From the NCBI RefSeq assembly GCF_900111305.1, contig NZ_FOGS01000008.1, forward strand, positions 1 through 64,000: a DNA stretch of 64,000 bases, written 5' to 3'. A program made the position numbers and the translations under genes. The notes below the pieces were generated by a model that searched no databases, was not told the origin of the DNA, and saw only the letters and a program-made list of their open reading frames with translations. How positions within the stretch are numbered: position 1 is the stretch's first letter; every line of letters begins with the position of its first letter. This document shows positions 35,088-43,817 of this stretch, piece by piece. This DNA comes from Vreelandella subterranea (GTDB lineage Bacteria > Pseudomonadota > Gammaproteobacteria > Pseudomonadales > Halomonadaceae).

Positions 35088-35474
35088 TCAGTCGTCGCTC
35101 AAGGTCGCTTGATAAGCGTCTGCATCCATGAGCTCCTCAAGGTTTTCATCGCTTAAACGCACCTTCATGATCCAGCCGCCTTCATAAGGGGCATCATTGA
35201 CCGTTTCGGGGGCATCTTCCAGCGCTTCATTGACCTCGATGACTTCGCCATCGACGGGCGAATAAAGGTCGGAAGCGGCTTTGACCGACTCAATGACACC
35301 AAACTCATCACCCTTGGTCAGCGTGGTGCCAACATCGGGCAGTTCGACGAACACGACATCACCGAGCGCGGCTTGAGCATGGTCGGTAATGCCGATGGTG
35401 ACCGTACCGTCTTGATGATCAAGCACCCACTCGTGGCTCTCAGCGTAACGAAGGTTGGCAGGAAGGTTGCTCAT
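35088..35474 (-). CDS. gcvH: Glycine cleavage system H protein
   Basis: 128 aa. The lipoylation site lies in [20 protein letters not shown] (Lys about residue 65), with [16 protein letters not shown] before it and the C-terminal [19 protein letters not shown], all standard. It shuttles the aminomethyl group from GcvP to GcvT. First gene of the gcvHP operon; its promoter and a dyad operator are visible upstream. Confidence 0.97.
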   Translation of the reverse strand: MSNLPANLRYAESHEWVLDHQDGTVTIGITDHAQAALGDVVFVELPDVGTTLTKGDEFGVIESVKAASDLYSPVDGEVIEVNEALEDAPETVNDAPYEGGWIMKVRLSDENLEELMDADAYQATLSDD

Positions 35475-35580
35475 GGTGATTCCCTATACGAAACGGATGT
35501 GGAGCCGCCATCTTAGCGCTTGTTGTTCACCTTGGCGATGGGCGCTGTGCACGGCGAGCGTTTAGCGACGCATGGTAACG

Positions 35581-35598
35581 TGTTTCCAATAGGAAACA
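35581..35598. promoter_or_regulatory. Dyad operator TGTTTCC-N4-GGAAACA near gcvH start of transcription
   Basis: Perfect 7-bp inverted arms around AATA. It lies 18-35 bases downstream of the gcvH -10 box, so a bound dimer would obstruct initiation or early elongation. The regulator is not in the window; a glycine-responsive LysR or similar protein is possible. It does not match the sites I know for Pseudomonas GcsR. Confidence 0.5.
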
Positions 35599-35615
35599 AG
35601 TTCCCCGTTGCCGCT

Positions 35616-35645
35616 TTATAACGACCCCCCTACCTAAAACGTCAA
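35616..35645 (-). promoter_or_regulatory. gcvH promoter, sigma-70 type
   Basis: On the minus strand, TTGACG (35640-35645) and TTATAA (35616-35621) with an 18-base spacer. Transcription would start near 35609, about 135 bases before gcvH. Confidence 0.5.
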
Positions 35646-35666
35646 TGGCGATTACGTGGTGATGAA

Positions 35667-35694
35667 TTGCCAATTTAGCGATATTTGCTATGTA
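35667..35694 (+). promoter_or_regulatory. Possible agcS promoter
   Basis: TTGCCA (35667-35672) and TATGTA (35689-35694) with a 16-base spacer, reading towards agcS. Boxes are moderate. Confidence 0.35.
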
Positions 35695-35883
35695 AACTCG
35701 ACAATGCCATGGCAAGTGACCAAAGTTATGGTGTAAAACATGGCGATCTTACGTCGGGTGCCGCCAGCGATCGGCTCGTGACACCAGAACGTTTGATGGC
35801 CAGAATCAAGCGACGCGTCGCCAAGCGTTACATCTGGTCTACATCGAATAAATCAAACCATGAAAAGGGTAAGGAGGTAGCAG

Positions 35884-37272
35884 GTGGAAACATTAAACAG
35901 TCTCTTCGGAGCCATTAACGGGGTGGTATGGGGCCCGTTGATGCTCATCTTGCTGCTAGGTGTGGGGATCTACCTCCAGCTTGGCCTGAAACTGATGCCC
36001 ATCAGGAAGCTGGGTATTGGCTTCAAGCTCATGTGGCAGGGGCGGGAAGCCAAGGGCGAAAGTGCTGAAAAAGATGGCGAAATTTCCCCCTTTAACGCGC
36101 TGATGACGTCGTTATCGGCGACCATCGGTACCGGTAATATCGCCGGGGTGGCCACCGCGATTGCGTTAGGCGGGCCGGGCGCGGTGTTCTGGATGTGGAT
36201 CACGGCGCTGGTGGGGATGGCCACAAAATTTGCCGAGGCCCTGTTGGCGGTCCGTTTTCGTGAAACCGACAGTACTGGCTACCATGTTGGCGGACCGATG
36301 TTCTATATCAAGAACGGTCTCGGCAAGAAGTGGATGTGGCTTGGTGTACTGTTCGCGTTCTTCGGGGCTGTTGCGGCCTTCGGTATCGGTAACACGGTTC
36401 AGTCCAATTCGGTCGCGGATGCCATGGATGCCACCTTTGGCGTGCCGACATGGTTGACCGGTGTGGTGATCATGGTGCTGGCTGGTGCGGTCATCCTCGG
36501 CGGCATCAAGCGGATTGCCAAGGTCGCCGGCAAGCTGGTGCCGGTCATGGGCATTGCCTATATCGTCGCGGGTATTCTCGTGCTGATTATTAATGCAGGC
36601 CAGATCGGTGAAGCCTTCAGCCTGATTTTCTACTACGCCTTCAATCCCATCGCCGCTGCGGGCGGTTTTGCAGGCGCGGCCGTCATGGCAGCGATTCGCT
36701 TTGGTGTGGCCCGGGGGATTTTCTCCAACGAGGCAGGCTTGGGTAGTGCGCCAATTGCCCATGCGGCGGCACAGACCAAGAACCCGGTTCGCCAGGGTCT
36801 GATTGCCATGCTGGGCACCTTCATCGATACCATTGTGGTGTGTACCATCACTGCGCTGGTGATCTTGACCTCAACCGTATGGATCGATGGCGAAGAAGGG
36901 GCGTCGCTCACGGCACTTTCCTTCGATGCGGCGTTACCCGGGTTCGGCAATCAGATTGTTGCCGTTGCACTGGCGGTATTTGCGTTTACCACCATCCTTG
37001 GCTGGTCGTTCTACGGTGAAAAATGCTTCCAGTTCCTGTTCGGCACGCGCTCTATCATGTTGTATCGGGTACTCTTCGTTCTGGCGATTCCGCTTGGTGC
37101 CATGGCGCAGCTTGGTTTCATCTGGCTGATGGCAGATACCTTCAACGCCATGATGGCGATTCCCAACCTGATTGCACTGGCACTGCTGTCGCCTGTCGTG
37201 TTTAAACTGACCAAAGACTATTTCGATGGCAAAGACGTCTTGCCAGGGGAAGCGTTAGACCACGATAACTAA
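35884..37272 (+). CDS. Sodium:alanine/glycine symporter, AGCS family
   Basis: 462 aa from GTG at 35884, which has AAGGAGG 7 bases upstream. The AGCS signature is present: SPFNALMTSLSATIGTGNIAGVATAIALGGPGAVFWMW, with further family blocks at GGIKRIAKVAGKLVP and ARGIFSNEAGLGSAPIAHAAA. About eleven membrane helices. It imports alanine or glycine with sodium. Its place before gcvT and opposite gcvHP makes glycine the likely substrate. Confidence 0.92.
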   Translation: METLNSLFGAINGVVWGPLMLILLLGVGIYLQLGLKLMPIRKLGIGFKLMWQGREAKGESAEKDGEISPFNALMTSLSATIGTGNIAGVATAIALGGPGAVFWMWITALVGMATKFAEALLAVRFRETDSTGYHVGGPMFYIKNGLGKKWMWLGVLFAFFGAVAAFGIGNTVQSNSVADAMDATFGVPTWLTGVVIMVLAGAVILGGIKRIAKVAGKLVPVMGIAYIVAGILVLIINAGQIGEAFSLIFYYAFNPIAAAGGFAGAAVMAAIRFGVARGIFSNEAGLGSAPIAHAAAQTKNPVRQGLIAMLGTFIDTIVVCTITALVILTSTVWIDGEEGASLTALSFDAALPGFGNQIVAVALAVFAFTTILGWSFYGEKCFQFLFGTRSIMLYRVLFVLAIPLGAMAQLGFIWLMADTFNAMMAIPNLIALALLSPVVFKLTKDYFDGKDVLPGEALDHDN

Positions 37273-37280
37273 TCGTTGCC

Positions 37281-37347
37281 AGGCGCTCGTGCGCCTTTGC
37301 AATGCTTATGAAGAGTCGGGAAGGCACTCATGTGGCTTCCCGCTCTT
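37281..37347 (+). terminator. Two hairpins between agcS and gcvT
   Basis: AGGCGC/GCGCCT (37281-37296, followed by TTTG) and a longer AAGAG(T)CGGGAAG/CTTCCCG(C)TCTT (37311-37347, followed by GTTTGT). Either could reduce read-through, so gcvT may be only partly co-transcribed with agcS, or the second hairpin may act as an attenuator. Confidence 0.5.
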
Positions 37348-37366
37348 GTTTGTAGAGGAGTGATTG

Positions 37367-38479
37367 ATGACTGAGTTTAAACAGACCCCGTTGCATGCGC
37401 TGCATGGCCGACTGGGGGCGAAGATGGTGCCTTTTGCCGGTTACGAGATGCCTGTCCAGTTTCCGTTGGGCGTTAAAAAGGAGCACGAGCACACACGCCA
37501 GCAGTGCGGCTTGTTTGATGTCTCGCATATGGGGCAGGTAGTGGTGTCCGGTGATAACGTCGCCGAGGAACTGGAAACCCTGATTCCTGCCGATCTGGTT
37601 GGGTTGGCCGAAGGTGCCCAGCGCTATGGGCTGCTGACCAGCAATGAAGGCGGGATTCTTGACGACCTGATGGTCGTCAATGCGGGCGAACATTTCTATC
37701 TGGTGGTCAATGCTGCCTGCAAGGAACAGGATATCGCCCATCTGCAGGCCCGTTTAGGTGACCGTCTGAGCATAGCGCCCCTGGACCGTGGGTTGCTCGC
37801 CCTGCAGGGTCCCAGCGCGCACCAGGTCATGCAGCGGGTGTGCCCGGCAGCCTGCGGGCTGGTATTCATGCAGCACGGTCGCTTTCAGGTGGATGACCAG
37901 GAAATATGGATCAGCCGCAGTGGCTACACCGGCGAGGATGGCTTCGAGATATCGGTGGCGGCTGACGCCACGGAGGCTTTCGCCGAGCGTCTGCTGTCAG
38001 AACCAGAAGTAGAAGCCATTGGTCTTGGGGCGCGGGACTCCTTACGTCTGGAAGCGGGTCTGTGTCTCTACGGGCACGACATGGATACCACGACCACGCC
38101 GGTAGAAGCCGGTTTGATCTGGGCGATCAGCAAGCCCCGTCGCCACGGTGGTGCCCGCCCTGGCGGCTTTCCCGGTGCCGATTTGATCCTTCACCAGGTC
38201 GATGCCAAAGACCATACCCGTAAACGCGTGGGGCTGGTGGCCGAGGGGCGCGCGCCGGTGCGTGAGGGCGCCTCGCTGGTAGATGAAAATGGCAGTGAGG
38301 TGGGGACGGTGACCTCCGGTGGATTCGGGCCCAGTGTGGGCAAGCCGGTGGCAATGGGCTATGTTTCCCGGGACCTAGAAGCACCGGGCACGACCGTCTA
38401 TGCCGAAGTGCGCGGCAAACGGTTGCCCATGACGGTCACCAAAACACCCTTTGTCACCGCCCACTATTATCGTGGTTAA
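37367..38479 (+). CDS. gcvT: Aminomethyltransferase, glycine cleavage T protein
   Basis: 370 aa from MTEFKQTPLHALHGRLGAKMVPFAGYEMPVQF. The folate-binding region has LFDVSHMGQV, the LMVVN block and RSGYTGEDGFEI; GARDSLRLEAGLCLYGHD holds the catalytic Asp of the family. ATG at 37367 has GAGGAG seven bases upstream. It releases ammonia and makes 5,10-methylene-THF from GcvH-bound intermediate. Separated from gcvHP on the opposite strand, unlike the E. coli single operon. Confidence 0.96.
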   Translation: MTEFKQTPLHALHGRLGAKMVPFAGYEMPVQFPLGVKKEHEHTRQQCGLFDVSHMGQVVVSGDNVAEELETLIPADLVGLAEGAQRYGLLTSNEGGILDDLMVVNAGEHFYLVVNAACKEQDIAHLQARLGDRLSIAPLDRGLLALQGPSAHQVMQRVCPAACGLVFMQHGRFQVDDQEIWISRSGYTGEDGFEISVAADATEAFAERLLSEPEVEAIGLGARDSLRLEAGLCLYGHDMDTTTTPVEAGLIWAISKPRRHGGARPGGFPGADLILHQVDAKDHTRKRVGLVAEGRAPVREGASLVDENGSEVGTVTSGGFGPSVGKPVAMGYVSRDLEAPGTTVYAEVRGKRLPMTVTKTPFVTAHYYRG

Positions 38480-38487
38480 GGGCTGTT

Positions 38488-38529
38488 AAACCGCCCCCGC
38501 TCCGGTTTCAGCCACGGGGACGGTTTTAT
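38488..38529. terminator. Convergent terminator between gcvT and the NlpD-like gene
   Basis: Arms AAACCG(C)CCCCG/CGGGG(A)CGGTTT with TTTTATTT after the second arm on the + strand. Ends gcvT transcription; the arm also overlaps the stop of the opposing gene. Confidence 0.6.
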
Positions 38530-39422
38530 TTCAGCACCCGCCGGGGGTCGATCGGTTTGCCGCCCTGACGTAAGTCAAACAACAAATCATGACGGCCTGT
38601 GGCCCGACTTTTGCCTACCTGGCAAAGCGGGTCACCTGCGGCCACCTGCTGACCTTCTTCGACGGTTAACTGCTCACACAGGGCATAGACGCTTTGCAGG
38701 TTATCCGCATGGTGAACAATCACCACCTTCTCAAGCTGTCGCATACTGCCCGCAAAACGAACCTCGCCCCTGGCGACTGCCTTCGCACTTGCATTGGCCT
38801 GGGTGGCCAGCAGCATGGGCTGAAGCGTGCCACGGCTATCGGGGCCGTAGCGGCGAACCACACGGTAATCATCCAGCGGCCAGGGCCAGCGTTTGGCCGA
38901 CGCCGGGAGCGATGAGCTGCCCGGGCTGGACGTTTGCGCGGCCGGTTGGCTGCGGCTTGACGTTGTCGAGCTTGCGGTCGAGGTACCACTGCTCGAACCG
39001 ACGGGAATATTGATCATTTGGCCAACGCGCAACTCGGTCGCCGAGATGCCAGTATTGGCACTTTCCAGCCGCGATGGGGTGGTGCCGAAATGGCGAGCAA
39101 GGCTGGAAAACGTATCGCCCGGGCGGATTTGGTAGCGGTATGGGCCGCTGGCTGGCGCGCGTTCCTGCTGCGTGGGAATCAGCAAGCGTTGACCAACGGC
39201 CAGGTGGCGTGCTCTGACGCCCGGATTGAAGCGCTGCAGCCTTTCGAGCGGCACGTTGGCGCGTTTGGCTAACTGGCCCAGCGTATCGCCACGTTTGACT
39301 GCCACCCAGCTACCGCTGATCTGGGCCGCCGCCGGGGCGGCGACTCGCTGAGGGGCAGAGGGCGTGCTGGCGCAGCCGGCCAGTGTGCTGGCGACCATGA
39401 GAGCCCCGAGCCACTTGCTCAC
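38526..39422 (-). CDS. NlpD-like lipoprotein with two LysM domains and a degenerate M23 domain
   Basis: 298 aa from GTG at 39422 (GTGA overlap with the upstream stop). A lipobox LAGC (Cys about residue 17) gives an outer-membrane lipoprotein. Two LysM repeats follow (VKRGDTLGQLAKRANV..., IRPGDTFSSLARHFGT...), a Ser/Thr-rich linker, then an M23-like fold. The M23 zinc ligands are not evident (VIVHHADNLQSVYA in place of the usual HxH pattern is incomplete), suggesting an amidase activator like NlpD/EnvC rather than an enzyme. Confidence 0.85.
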   Translation of the reverse strand: MSKWLGALMVASTLAGCASTPSAPQRVAAPAAAQISGSWVAVKRGDTLGQLAKRANVPLERLQRFNPGVRARHLAVGQRLLIPTQQERAPASGPYRYQIRPGDTFSSLARHFGTTPSRLESANTGISATELRVGQMINIPVGSSSGTSTASSTTSSRSQPAAQTSSPGSSSLPASAKRWPWPLDDYRVVRRYGPDSRGTLQPMLLATQANASAKAVARGEVRFAGSMRQLEKVVIVHHADNLQSVYALCEQLTVEEGQQVAAGDPLCQVGKSRATGRHDLLFDLRQGGKPIDPRRVLK

Positions 39423-40300
39423 GCGTGATCGATCTGGCCATCCAGCTGACAGTCTTTTTCCTGCCAGAGTGCATTGATCCATGAGTGGAAATGTTCCTTG
39501 TGCTGCGATTCGGCGTGATAGTCAGCGGTCAACATCCATGCAGGCACGTCAAGGATGCGTGCCTTCAGGGTGATCGGTGCTTCCTGGCCGCAAAGAAAGC
39601 CCCAAAAAGTGGGATTCGGATTGGTGTAGCTCAGCGTCACGTCAAGGATGCCGTCGAGCTTGTCGCCAAGCAAGTGGAGGACTTGAGCAACCCCGCCCGC
39701 CTTGGGCCGAAGCAGATGGCGGTAGGGGCTCTGTTGCAAGGCATGTTTATGCGGCGTGAAGCGGGTGCCTTCAACAAAATTGTAGATAGCAATGGGCGAC
39801 TGGCGGGCGCGAGCGCACATGCGTTCTGTCGCCTCCCGGTCCAGCTTTGCCAGGCCCGGATTGCGGGCAATTTGCTCTCGTGTAATGCGGCGCATGATAG
39901 GGAAATCGAGCGCCCAGAAGGCAAGACCGACGATCGGTATCCACAATAACTGCCGCTTTACAAAGAAACGCGGCATGGGAATGCGCCGGTGAAGAACCAT
40001 CAGCAGCATAAAGATATCGGTCCAGCTACGATGGTTGGATATCACCAGCCACCACTGATCCGGGCGCAGGTTGTCGGGAACGGACGCCTCCAGCCGAGGT
40101 TGTATCCAGTGGCGCATCCACCACAGGTTAACGCCTATCCAGTTCATGGTGACGTGACCAATACCTGCCTGTACTGCCTTTTGAATGCGCCCATTGGGGG
40201 CTATCAGTTTGAGCAGCGATAGCGCTGTCAGGGGGATTCCCCAAAAAAGCGTATTGAGGACTAGCAAGACGACGCTAATCACCCCTTTAAACATCGGCAT
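39419..40300 (-). CDS. Acyltransferase, PlsC/YihG-like
   Basis: 293 aa. An N-terminal membrane helix (VLLVLNTLFWGIPLTALSLL) precedes the acyltransferase motif NHRSWTD (HX4D, about residue 89) and EGTRFTPHK, which binds the phosphate. It resembles YihG/YihG-like 1-acylglycerol-3-phosphate acyltransferases rather than PlsC proper. Coupled by GTGA overlap to the NlpD-like gene, linking it to envelope biogenesis. Confidence 0.85.
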   Translation of the reverse strand: MPMFKGVISVVLLVLNTLFWGIPLTALSLLKLIAPNGRIQKAVQAGIGHVTMNWIGVNLWWMRHWIQPRLEASVPDNLRPDQWWLVISNHRSWTDIFMLLMVLHRRIPMPRFFVKRQLLWIPIVGLAFWALDFPIMRRITREQIARNPGLAKLDREATERMCARARQSPIAIYNFVEGTRFTPHKHALQQSPYRHLLRPKAGGVAQVLHLLGDKLDGILDVTLSYTNPNPTFWGFLCGQEAPITLKARILDVPAWMLTADYHAESQHKEHFHSWINALWQEKDCQLDGQIDHA

Positions 40301-40344
40301 TCCGCGCTTCCTTACTGGTGCGTAATGTTGAATGCTAAAGGATA

Positions 40345-41259
40345 TTACCCAGCCTGCCCAGCCTCATGCTCGGGTAAGTAGGGCGCTTGAACGGTTTCCA
40401 GCAAGACCGTGCGAAGTGCATGCGCGGCCACTGATAGCTCCTGTTGCGTCAGGATCCCCACGCGACAGGCGATGCTTGGCGAGGTCAGTGGCAGGTAGTG
40501 TGCGCCCAGCGCCTGCATCTGGGGAATGCACATTGACGGCACGGCGCTGACCCCCAGGCCTTCCGCCACCATTCGGCCGACGGTCGATAACTGATGGCTC
40601 TCGAAGGCGACCGGCAAATCCATTTGCTGTCGGGAAAGGGCCTGTTCCAGCAGTCTGCGAACCATTGAGGGACGCTGCAAGGTGATAAAGTCTTCGCCAA
40701 GCAAGTCTTCCCATGACAGCGATGCTCGCTGATCCAACCGTGAGCCTTTGGCAACGACCGCGACAAAATGGTCCTCGAACAAGGGCGTGAATGACAGGCT
40801 GCCGGTACCCTCCGGTGCGAACGCAATGCCCAATTCCACCTGACGCGAACGCACCATGTCGTTAACGTCTTCGTTGATGACATCGTGCACGGTCACGTTG
40901 ATTTTGGGGTACTGTTGACGGAATCGAACCAATGCCCTGGGCAGCAGGTTGCAGGCAAAGGCGGGCATTGCCGCGACGCTGAGGCGTCCCAACTGCAGGG
41001 TAAAGCGTTGACGCAGGCGTTCTTCCGTATTGTCCCACTGGGCGAGCAAGTGCTTGGCCAGCGGTAGCAGCGACTCGCCCTCGGGCGTCAAGCGGACGCT
41101 GCGAGTGCTGCGTAGCAATAATTTGCCGCCCAGCGCATCTTCGAGCCCTTTTATGGCTAGACTAAGGGCGGGCTGGGACAAATGCAGCCGTTCGCAGGCC
41201 TGGGTAAAGCTCAGGGTCTGGGCAACAGCCAGAAAGGCGCGTAACTGTTTGACGGTCAT
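40345..41259 (-). CDS. LysR-family regulator, likely of the adjacent CoA transferase genes
   Basis: 304 aa. MTVKQLRAFLAVAQTLSFTQACERLHLSQPALSLAIKGLE is the LysR HTH; the remainder is a periplasmic-binding-like effector domain. It is divergent from scoAB across a 198-base AT-rich gap with LysR-type T-N11-A-like words, so it probably controls scoAB. The ligand may be acetoacetate or hydroxybutyrate; this is inferred from position. Confidence 0.88.
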   Translation of the reverse strand: MTVKQLRAFLAVAQTLSFTQACERLHLSQPALSLAIKGLEDALGGKLLLRSTRSVRLTPEGESLLPLAKHLLAQWDNTEERLRQRFTLQLGRLSVAAMPAFACNLLPRALVRFRQQYPKINVTVHDVINEDVNDMVRSRQVELGIAFAPEGTGSLSFTPLFEDHFVAVVAKGSRLDQRASLSWEDLLGEDFITLQRPSMVRRLLEQALSRQQMDLPVAFESHQLSTVGRMVAEGLGVSAVPSMCIPQMQALGAHYLPLTSPSIACRVGILTQQELSVAAHALRTVLLETVQAPYLPEHEAGQAG

Positions 41260-41408
41260 GGCTGTCTCTTTATAAGTTATGAAAATAAATCGATAAGAAA
41301 AACAAACTTAACAAATATATTGTCTGGCACAACACTGCAACCCTAAGCCTGCGTCGCGATAGCCGTCACACCTTGCATCTCGTGGGCTCAGCGACATTGG
41401 GGTATCAC

Positions 41409-41441
41409 TGACAACCGTCATCGACAACCGTCATCGACAAC
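41409..41441 (+). repeat. 13-bp tandem repeat upstream of scoA
   Basis: The unit (C/T)GACAACCGTCAT occurs twice in full (41409-41421, 41422-41434) with a partial third copy (CGACAAC, 41435-41441), directly before the scoA ribosome site. It may be a regulator site or a slipped-strand duplication in the leader. Confidence 0.6.
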
Positions 41442-41457
41442 AAGGCGAGGTATAACA

Positions 41458-42156
41458 ATGGCAGGATTCGATAAGCGTGTTGCTTCCTACGAAGAAGCAA
41501 TGGAAGGCATTGAAAGCGGCATGACCGTATTGGCCGGTGGCTTTGGCCTGTGCGGCATTCCTGAGAATTTGATTGCTGAAATAAAGCGGCGTGGGGTCAA
41601 GGACCTGACCGTTGTATCGAACAACTGTGGCGTCGATGGTTTTGGCCTCGGCCTCTTGCTCGAAGATCGTCAGATACGCAAGATTCTGGCGTCTTATGTA
41701 GGCGAAAATGCGCTCTTTGAGCAGCAGATGCTCAATGACGAGATCGAGGTGGTGCTCACCCCCCAAGGGACACTCGCGGAAAAGATGCGCGCGGGCGGGG
41801 CCGGTATCCCGGCGTTTTACACCGCCACCGGCTACGGCACCCCCATTGGCGAAGGCAAGGAAGTCCGTGAATTCAATGGTCGTCCGCATATTCTGGAAGA
41901 GGCCATTACCGGTGATTTTGCCATTGTGAAGGGCTGGAAGGCCGACCGCTACGGTAATGTGATGTACCGCCATACGGCGCAGAACTTTAATCCCATGGTC
42001 GCAACGGCGGGCAGGATTACCGTCGTTGAAGTCGAAGAGATCGTTGAGCCCGGCGAACTGGAGCCCGGTCAGATCCATACACCGGGCATCTATGTAGACC
42101 GAATCATTCAGGGCACGTTTGAGAAGCGCATCGAAAAACGCACGGTGCACAGCTAA
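41458..42156 (+). CDS. scoA: 3-oxoacid CoA-transferase subunit A
   Basis: 232 aa. [24 protein letters not shown] glycine-rich start (about residues 23-42) and the CoA-transferase fold blocks [18 protein letters not shown] and [24 protein letters not shown] are standard for the succinyl-CoA:3-ketoacid transferase A subunit. It activates acetoacetate to acetoacetyl-CoA with subunit B. GAGG precedes the ATG. Confidence 0.93.
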   Translation: MAGFDKRVASYEEAMEGIESGMTVLAGGFGLCGIPENLIAEIKRRGVKDLTVVSNNCGVDGFGLGLLLEDRQIRKILASYVGENALFEQQMLNDEIEVVLTPQGTLAEKMRAGGAGIPAFYTATGYGTPIGEGKEVREFNGRPHILEEAITGDFAIVKGWKADRYGNVMYRHTAQNFNPMVATAGRITVVEVEEIVEPGELEPGQIHTPGIYVDRIIQGTFEKRIEKRTVHS

Positions 42157-42221
42157 GAGTGCGGCGTTATCGAACCACCCGGTTTTTTGGCTTTTAATCG
42201 ATTCACTATGAGGAACTGACC

Positions 42222-42887
42222 ATGGCATTGACACGTGAACAAATGGCTCAGCGCGTGGCGCGTGAACTGGAAGACGGCTTTTACGTTAATTTAGGAATTG
42301 GCATTCCGACCCTGGTGGCCAACTATATCCCCGAGGATATGGACGTAATGCTTCAGTCGGAAAATGGTTTGCTGGGCATGGGCCGTTATCCCACGGAAGA
42401 AGAAGTTGATCCCGACATGATCAACGCCGGCAAGCAAACCGTAACGGCGAGGCCCGGCGCGGCGATTTTCTCATCGGCAGAGTCCTTCGCAATGATTCGC
42501 GGCGGCCATGTGGACCTGACGGTTCTGGGGGCGTTTGAGGTCGACCAGAACGGCAATATTGCCTCCTGGATGATTCCCGGCAAGCTGATCAAGGGGATGG
42601 GGGGCGCCATGGATCTGGTGGCCGGTGCGGAAAATATCATTTGCACCATGACCCATGCGTCGAAACACGGGGAATCCAAGCTGCTCGAAAAATGCAATCT
42701 ACCACTGACCGGTGCAGGCTGTATCAACCGTGTATTGACTGACCTGGCTTACCTGGAAATCAAGGACGGCACTTTCATTCTGAAAGAGCGTGCGCCGGGC
42801 GTGAGTGTTGAGGAAATCGTCGAAAAGACCGCTGGTAAACTGGTGGTACCCGACCACGTCCCCGAAATGACCTTTGTTGAAGGCTAG
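42222..42887 (+). CDS. scoB: 3-oxoacid CoA-transferase subunit B
   Basis: 221 aa. The catalytic glutamate lies in LQSENGLLGMG (about residue 45); NLGIGIPTLVANYIP and GGHVDLTVLGAFEVDQNGN are family blocks. Pairs with subunit A 65 bases upstream. The enzyme likely works with 3-hydroxybutyrate dehydrogenase nearby to feed hydroxybutyrate or PHB carbon into acetyl-CoA. Confidence 0.94.
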   Translation: MALTREQMAQRVARELEDGFYVNLGIGIPTLVANYIPEDMDVMLQSENGLLGMGRYPTEEEVDPDMINAGKQTVTARPGAAIFSSAESFAMIRGGHVDLTVLGAFEVDQNGNIASWMIPGKLIKGMGGAMDLVAGAENIICTMTHASKHGESKLLEKCNLPLTGAGCINRVLTDLAYLEIKDGTFILKERAPGVSVEEIVEKTAGKLVVPDHVPEMTFVEG

Positions 42888-42935
42888 CCGACCCGCGAGT
42901 GCCTGTTGTAAGTCAGGGCGTAAGCGTCGCCGCGC

Positions 42936-43703
42936 TTACGCCATCTCGCAGCGTGCATGAAGAGGCAGCAACAGCTCGGCGACCCGCTCGTGATTGCTGT
43001 CCAGGTGCTTCTGGACAATGGCCAGGCCGCCCAGGCAGAGGCGATGTTCATCACCCTGGTCGAATATCTTTTTTTGCGGCGTGGTCGGATAGAAACGGTG
43101 GATGAGCAGATTGGAAACGCTGAACACCCCATTCTGCTGGCCTTCCATGTGGGGCAGGCCGCTTTCTGTCAGTTGCCGGTCAATGGTTTCCATTGACAGG
43201 CCAAGCTGTTCGCAGTCAAAGCCGACATGGTGCAGCCTGGGCCCCATTACGGCTAACCAGGCGGCGAGTGGGTGTTCGGTGTAAAGCTGCTGATAGAGTG
43301 CCCAGGTAGGCATTGGCCAGGGGCGCCCCCTGCAAAGCAGGTTTTGGCCCTTGCTGTCTTGCGGATGTGCCTGCTGGACGAGGCCGAGTAGCGCTTCGCG
43401 TGAGGGTCTTGACAGGGTGCCCGTCTGTAATTCGGCGAGAACCAGCCAGCTTCCGCTGTCCGCTGGCGCCAACAGGTGGATGAGCAGCCCTTTGTCGGCC
43501 ATCGCATAATGCCCGATATGGCGATACCCCATATGGGCAAGCGCTGGTGACAGTGCCTGTGAGGAAAAACCACCATGATTGAGCGTTACCAGCGTGAGGT
43601 AATCCGCTGGCGTTGAAAGGGGCCAGAGGCGAAGTGCCCCGATATCAGGATGGGTATGAATATAATCCAGCCATAACTGCTGGATGAACTCCTCGCGATG
43701 CAT
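42936..43703 (-). CDS. DUF1338-like protein (2-oxoadipate dioxygenase/decarboxylase relative)
   Basis: 255 aa from MHREEFIQQLWLDYIHTHPD; GGAAGG precedes this ATG. The layout (LWLDYIHTHPDIGAL, VTLNHGGFSS with a likely metal His, MGYRHIGHYAMADKGLLIHLL, LVLAELQ, then WLAVMGPRLHHVGFD with a second His) follows DUF1338, whose member HglS converts 2-oxoadipate to 2-hydroxyglutarate in lysine breakdown. It is much shorter than HglS (about 460 aa), and I cannot identify the third, glutamate ligand. Activity is therefore uncertain. Confidence 0.65.
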   Translation of the reverse strand: MHREEFIQQLWLDYIHTHPDIGALRLWPLSTPADYLTLVTLNHGGFSSQALSPALAHMGYRHIGHYAMADKGLLIHLLAPADSGSWLVLAELQTGTLSRPSREALLGLVQQAHPQDSKGQNLLCRGRPWPMPTWALYQQLYTEHPLAAWLAVMGPRLHHVGFDCEQLGLSMETIDRQLTESGLPHMEGQQNGVFSVSNLLIHRFYPTTPQKKIFDQGDEHRLCLGGLAIVQKHLDSNHERVAELLLPLHARCEMA

Positions 43704-43817
43704 GCTGCCTTCCTTGCCAGGGTGTCGGCCCACTAACTTATGGGTTGCTATCGACCCCAGTATAGGCAAGTGACAAACGATAAGTTCAACGCAGCTAAAC
43801 GGCAGGCTAACGATGGG

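Larger units (their letters stand above)
35475..35883. other. 409-base divergent control region, gcvHP / agcS-gcvT
   Basis: No gene seen. It holds the gcvH promoter, a 7-bp dyad and a possible agcS promoter. I looked on both strands for the conserved glycine riboswitch core and did not find it, so regulation is probably by a DNA-binding protein. The agcS leader is about 190 bases, long enough for further control. Confidence 0.6.

Noticed and set aside
35475..35883. Glycine riboswitch before agcS or gcvH
   Set aside because: The conserved purine-rich core and paired aptamers were not found on either strand by eye; only a covariance-model scan could settle it.
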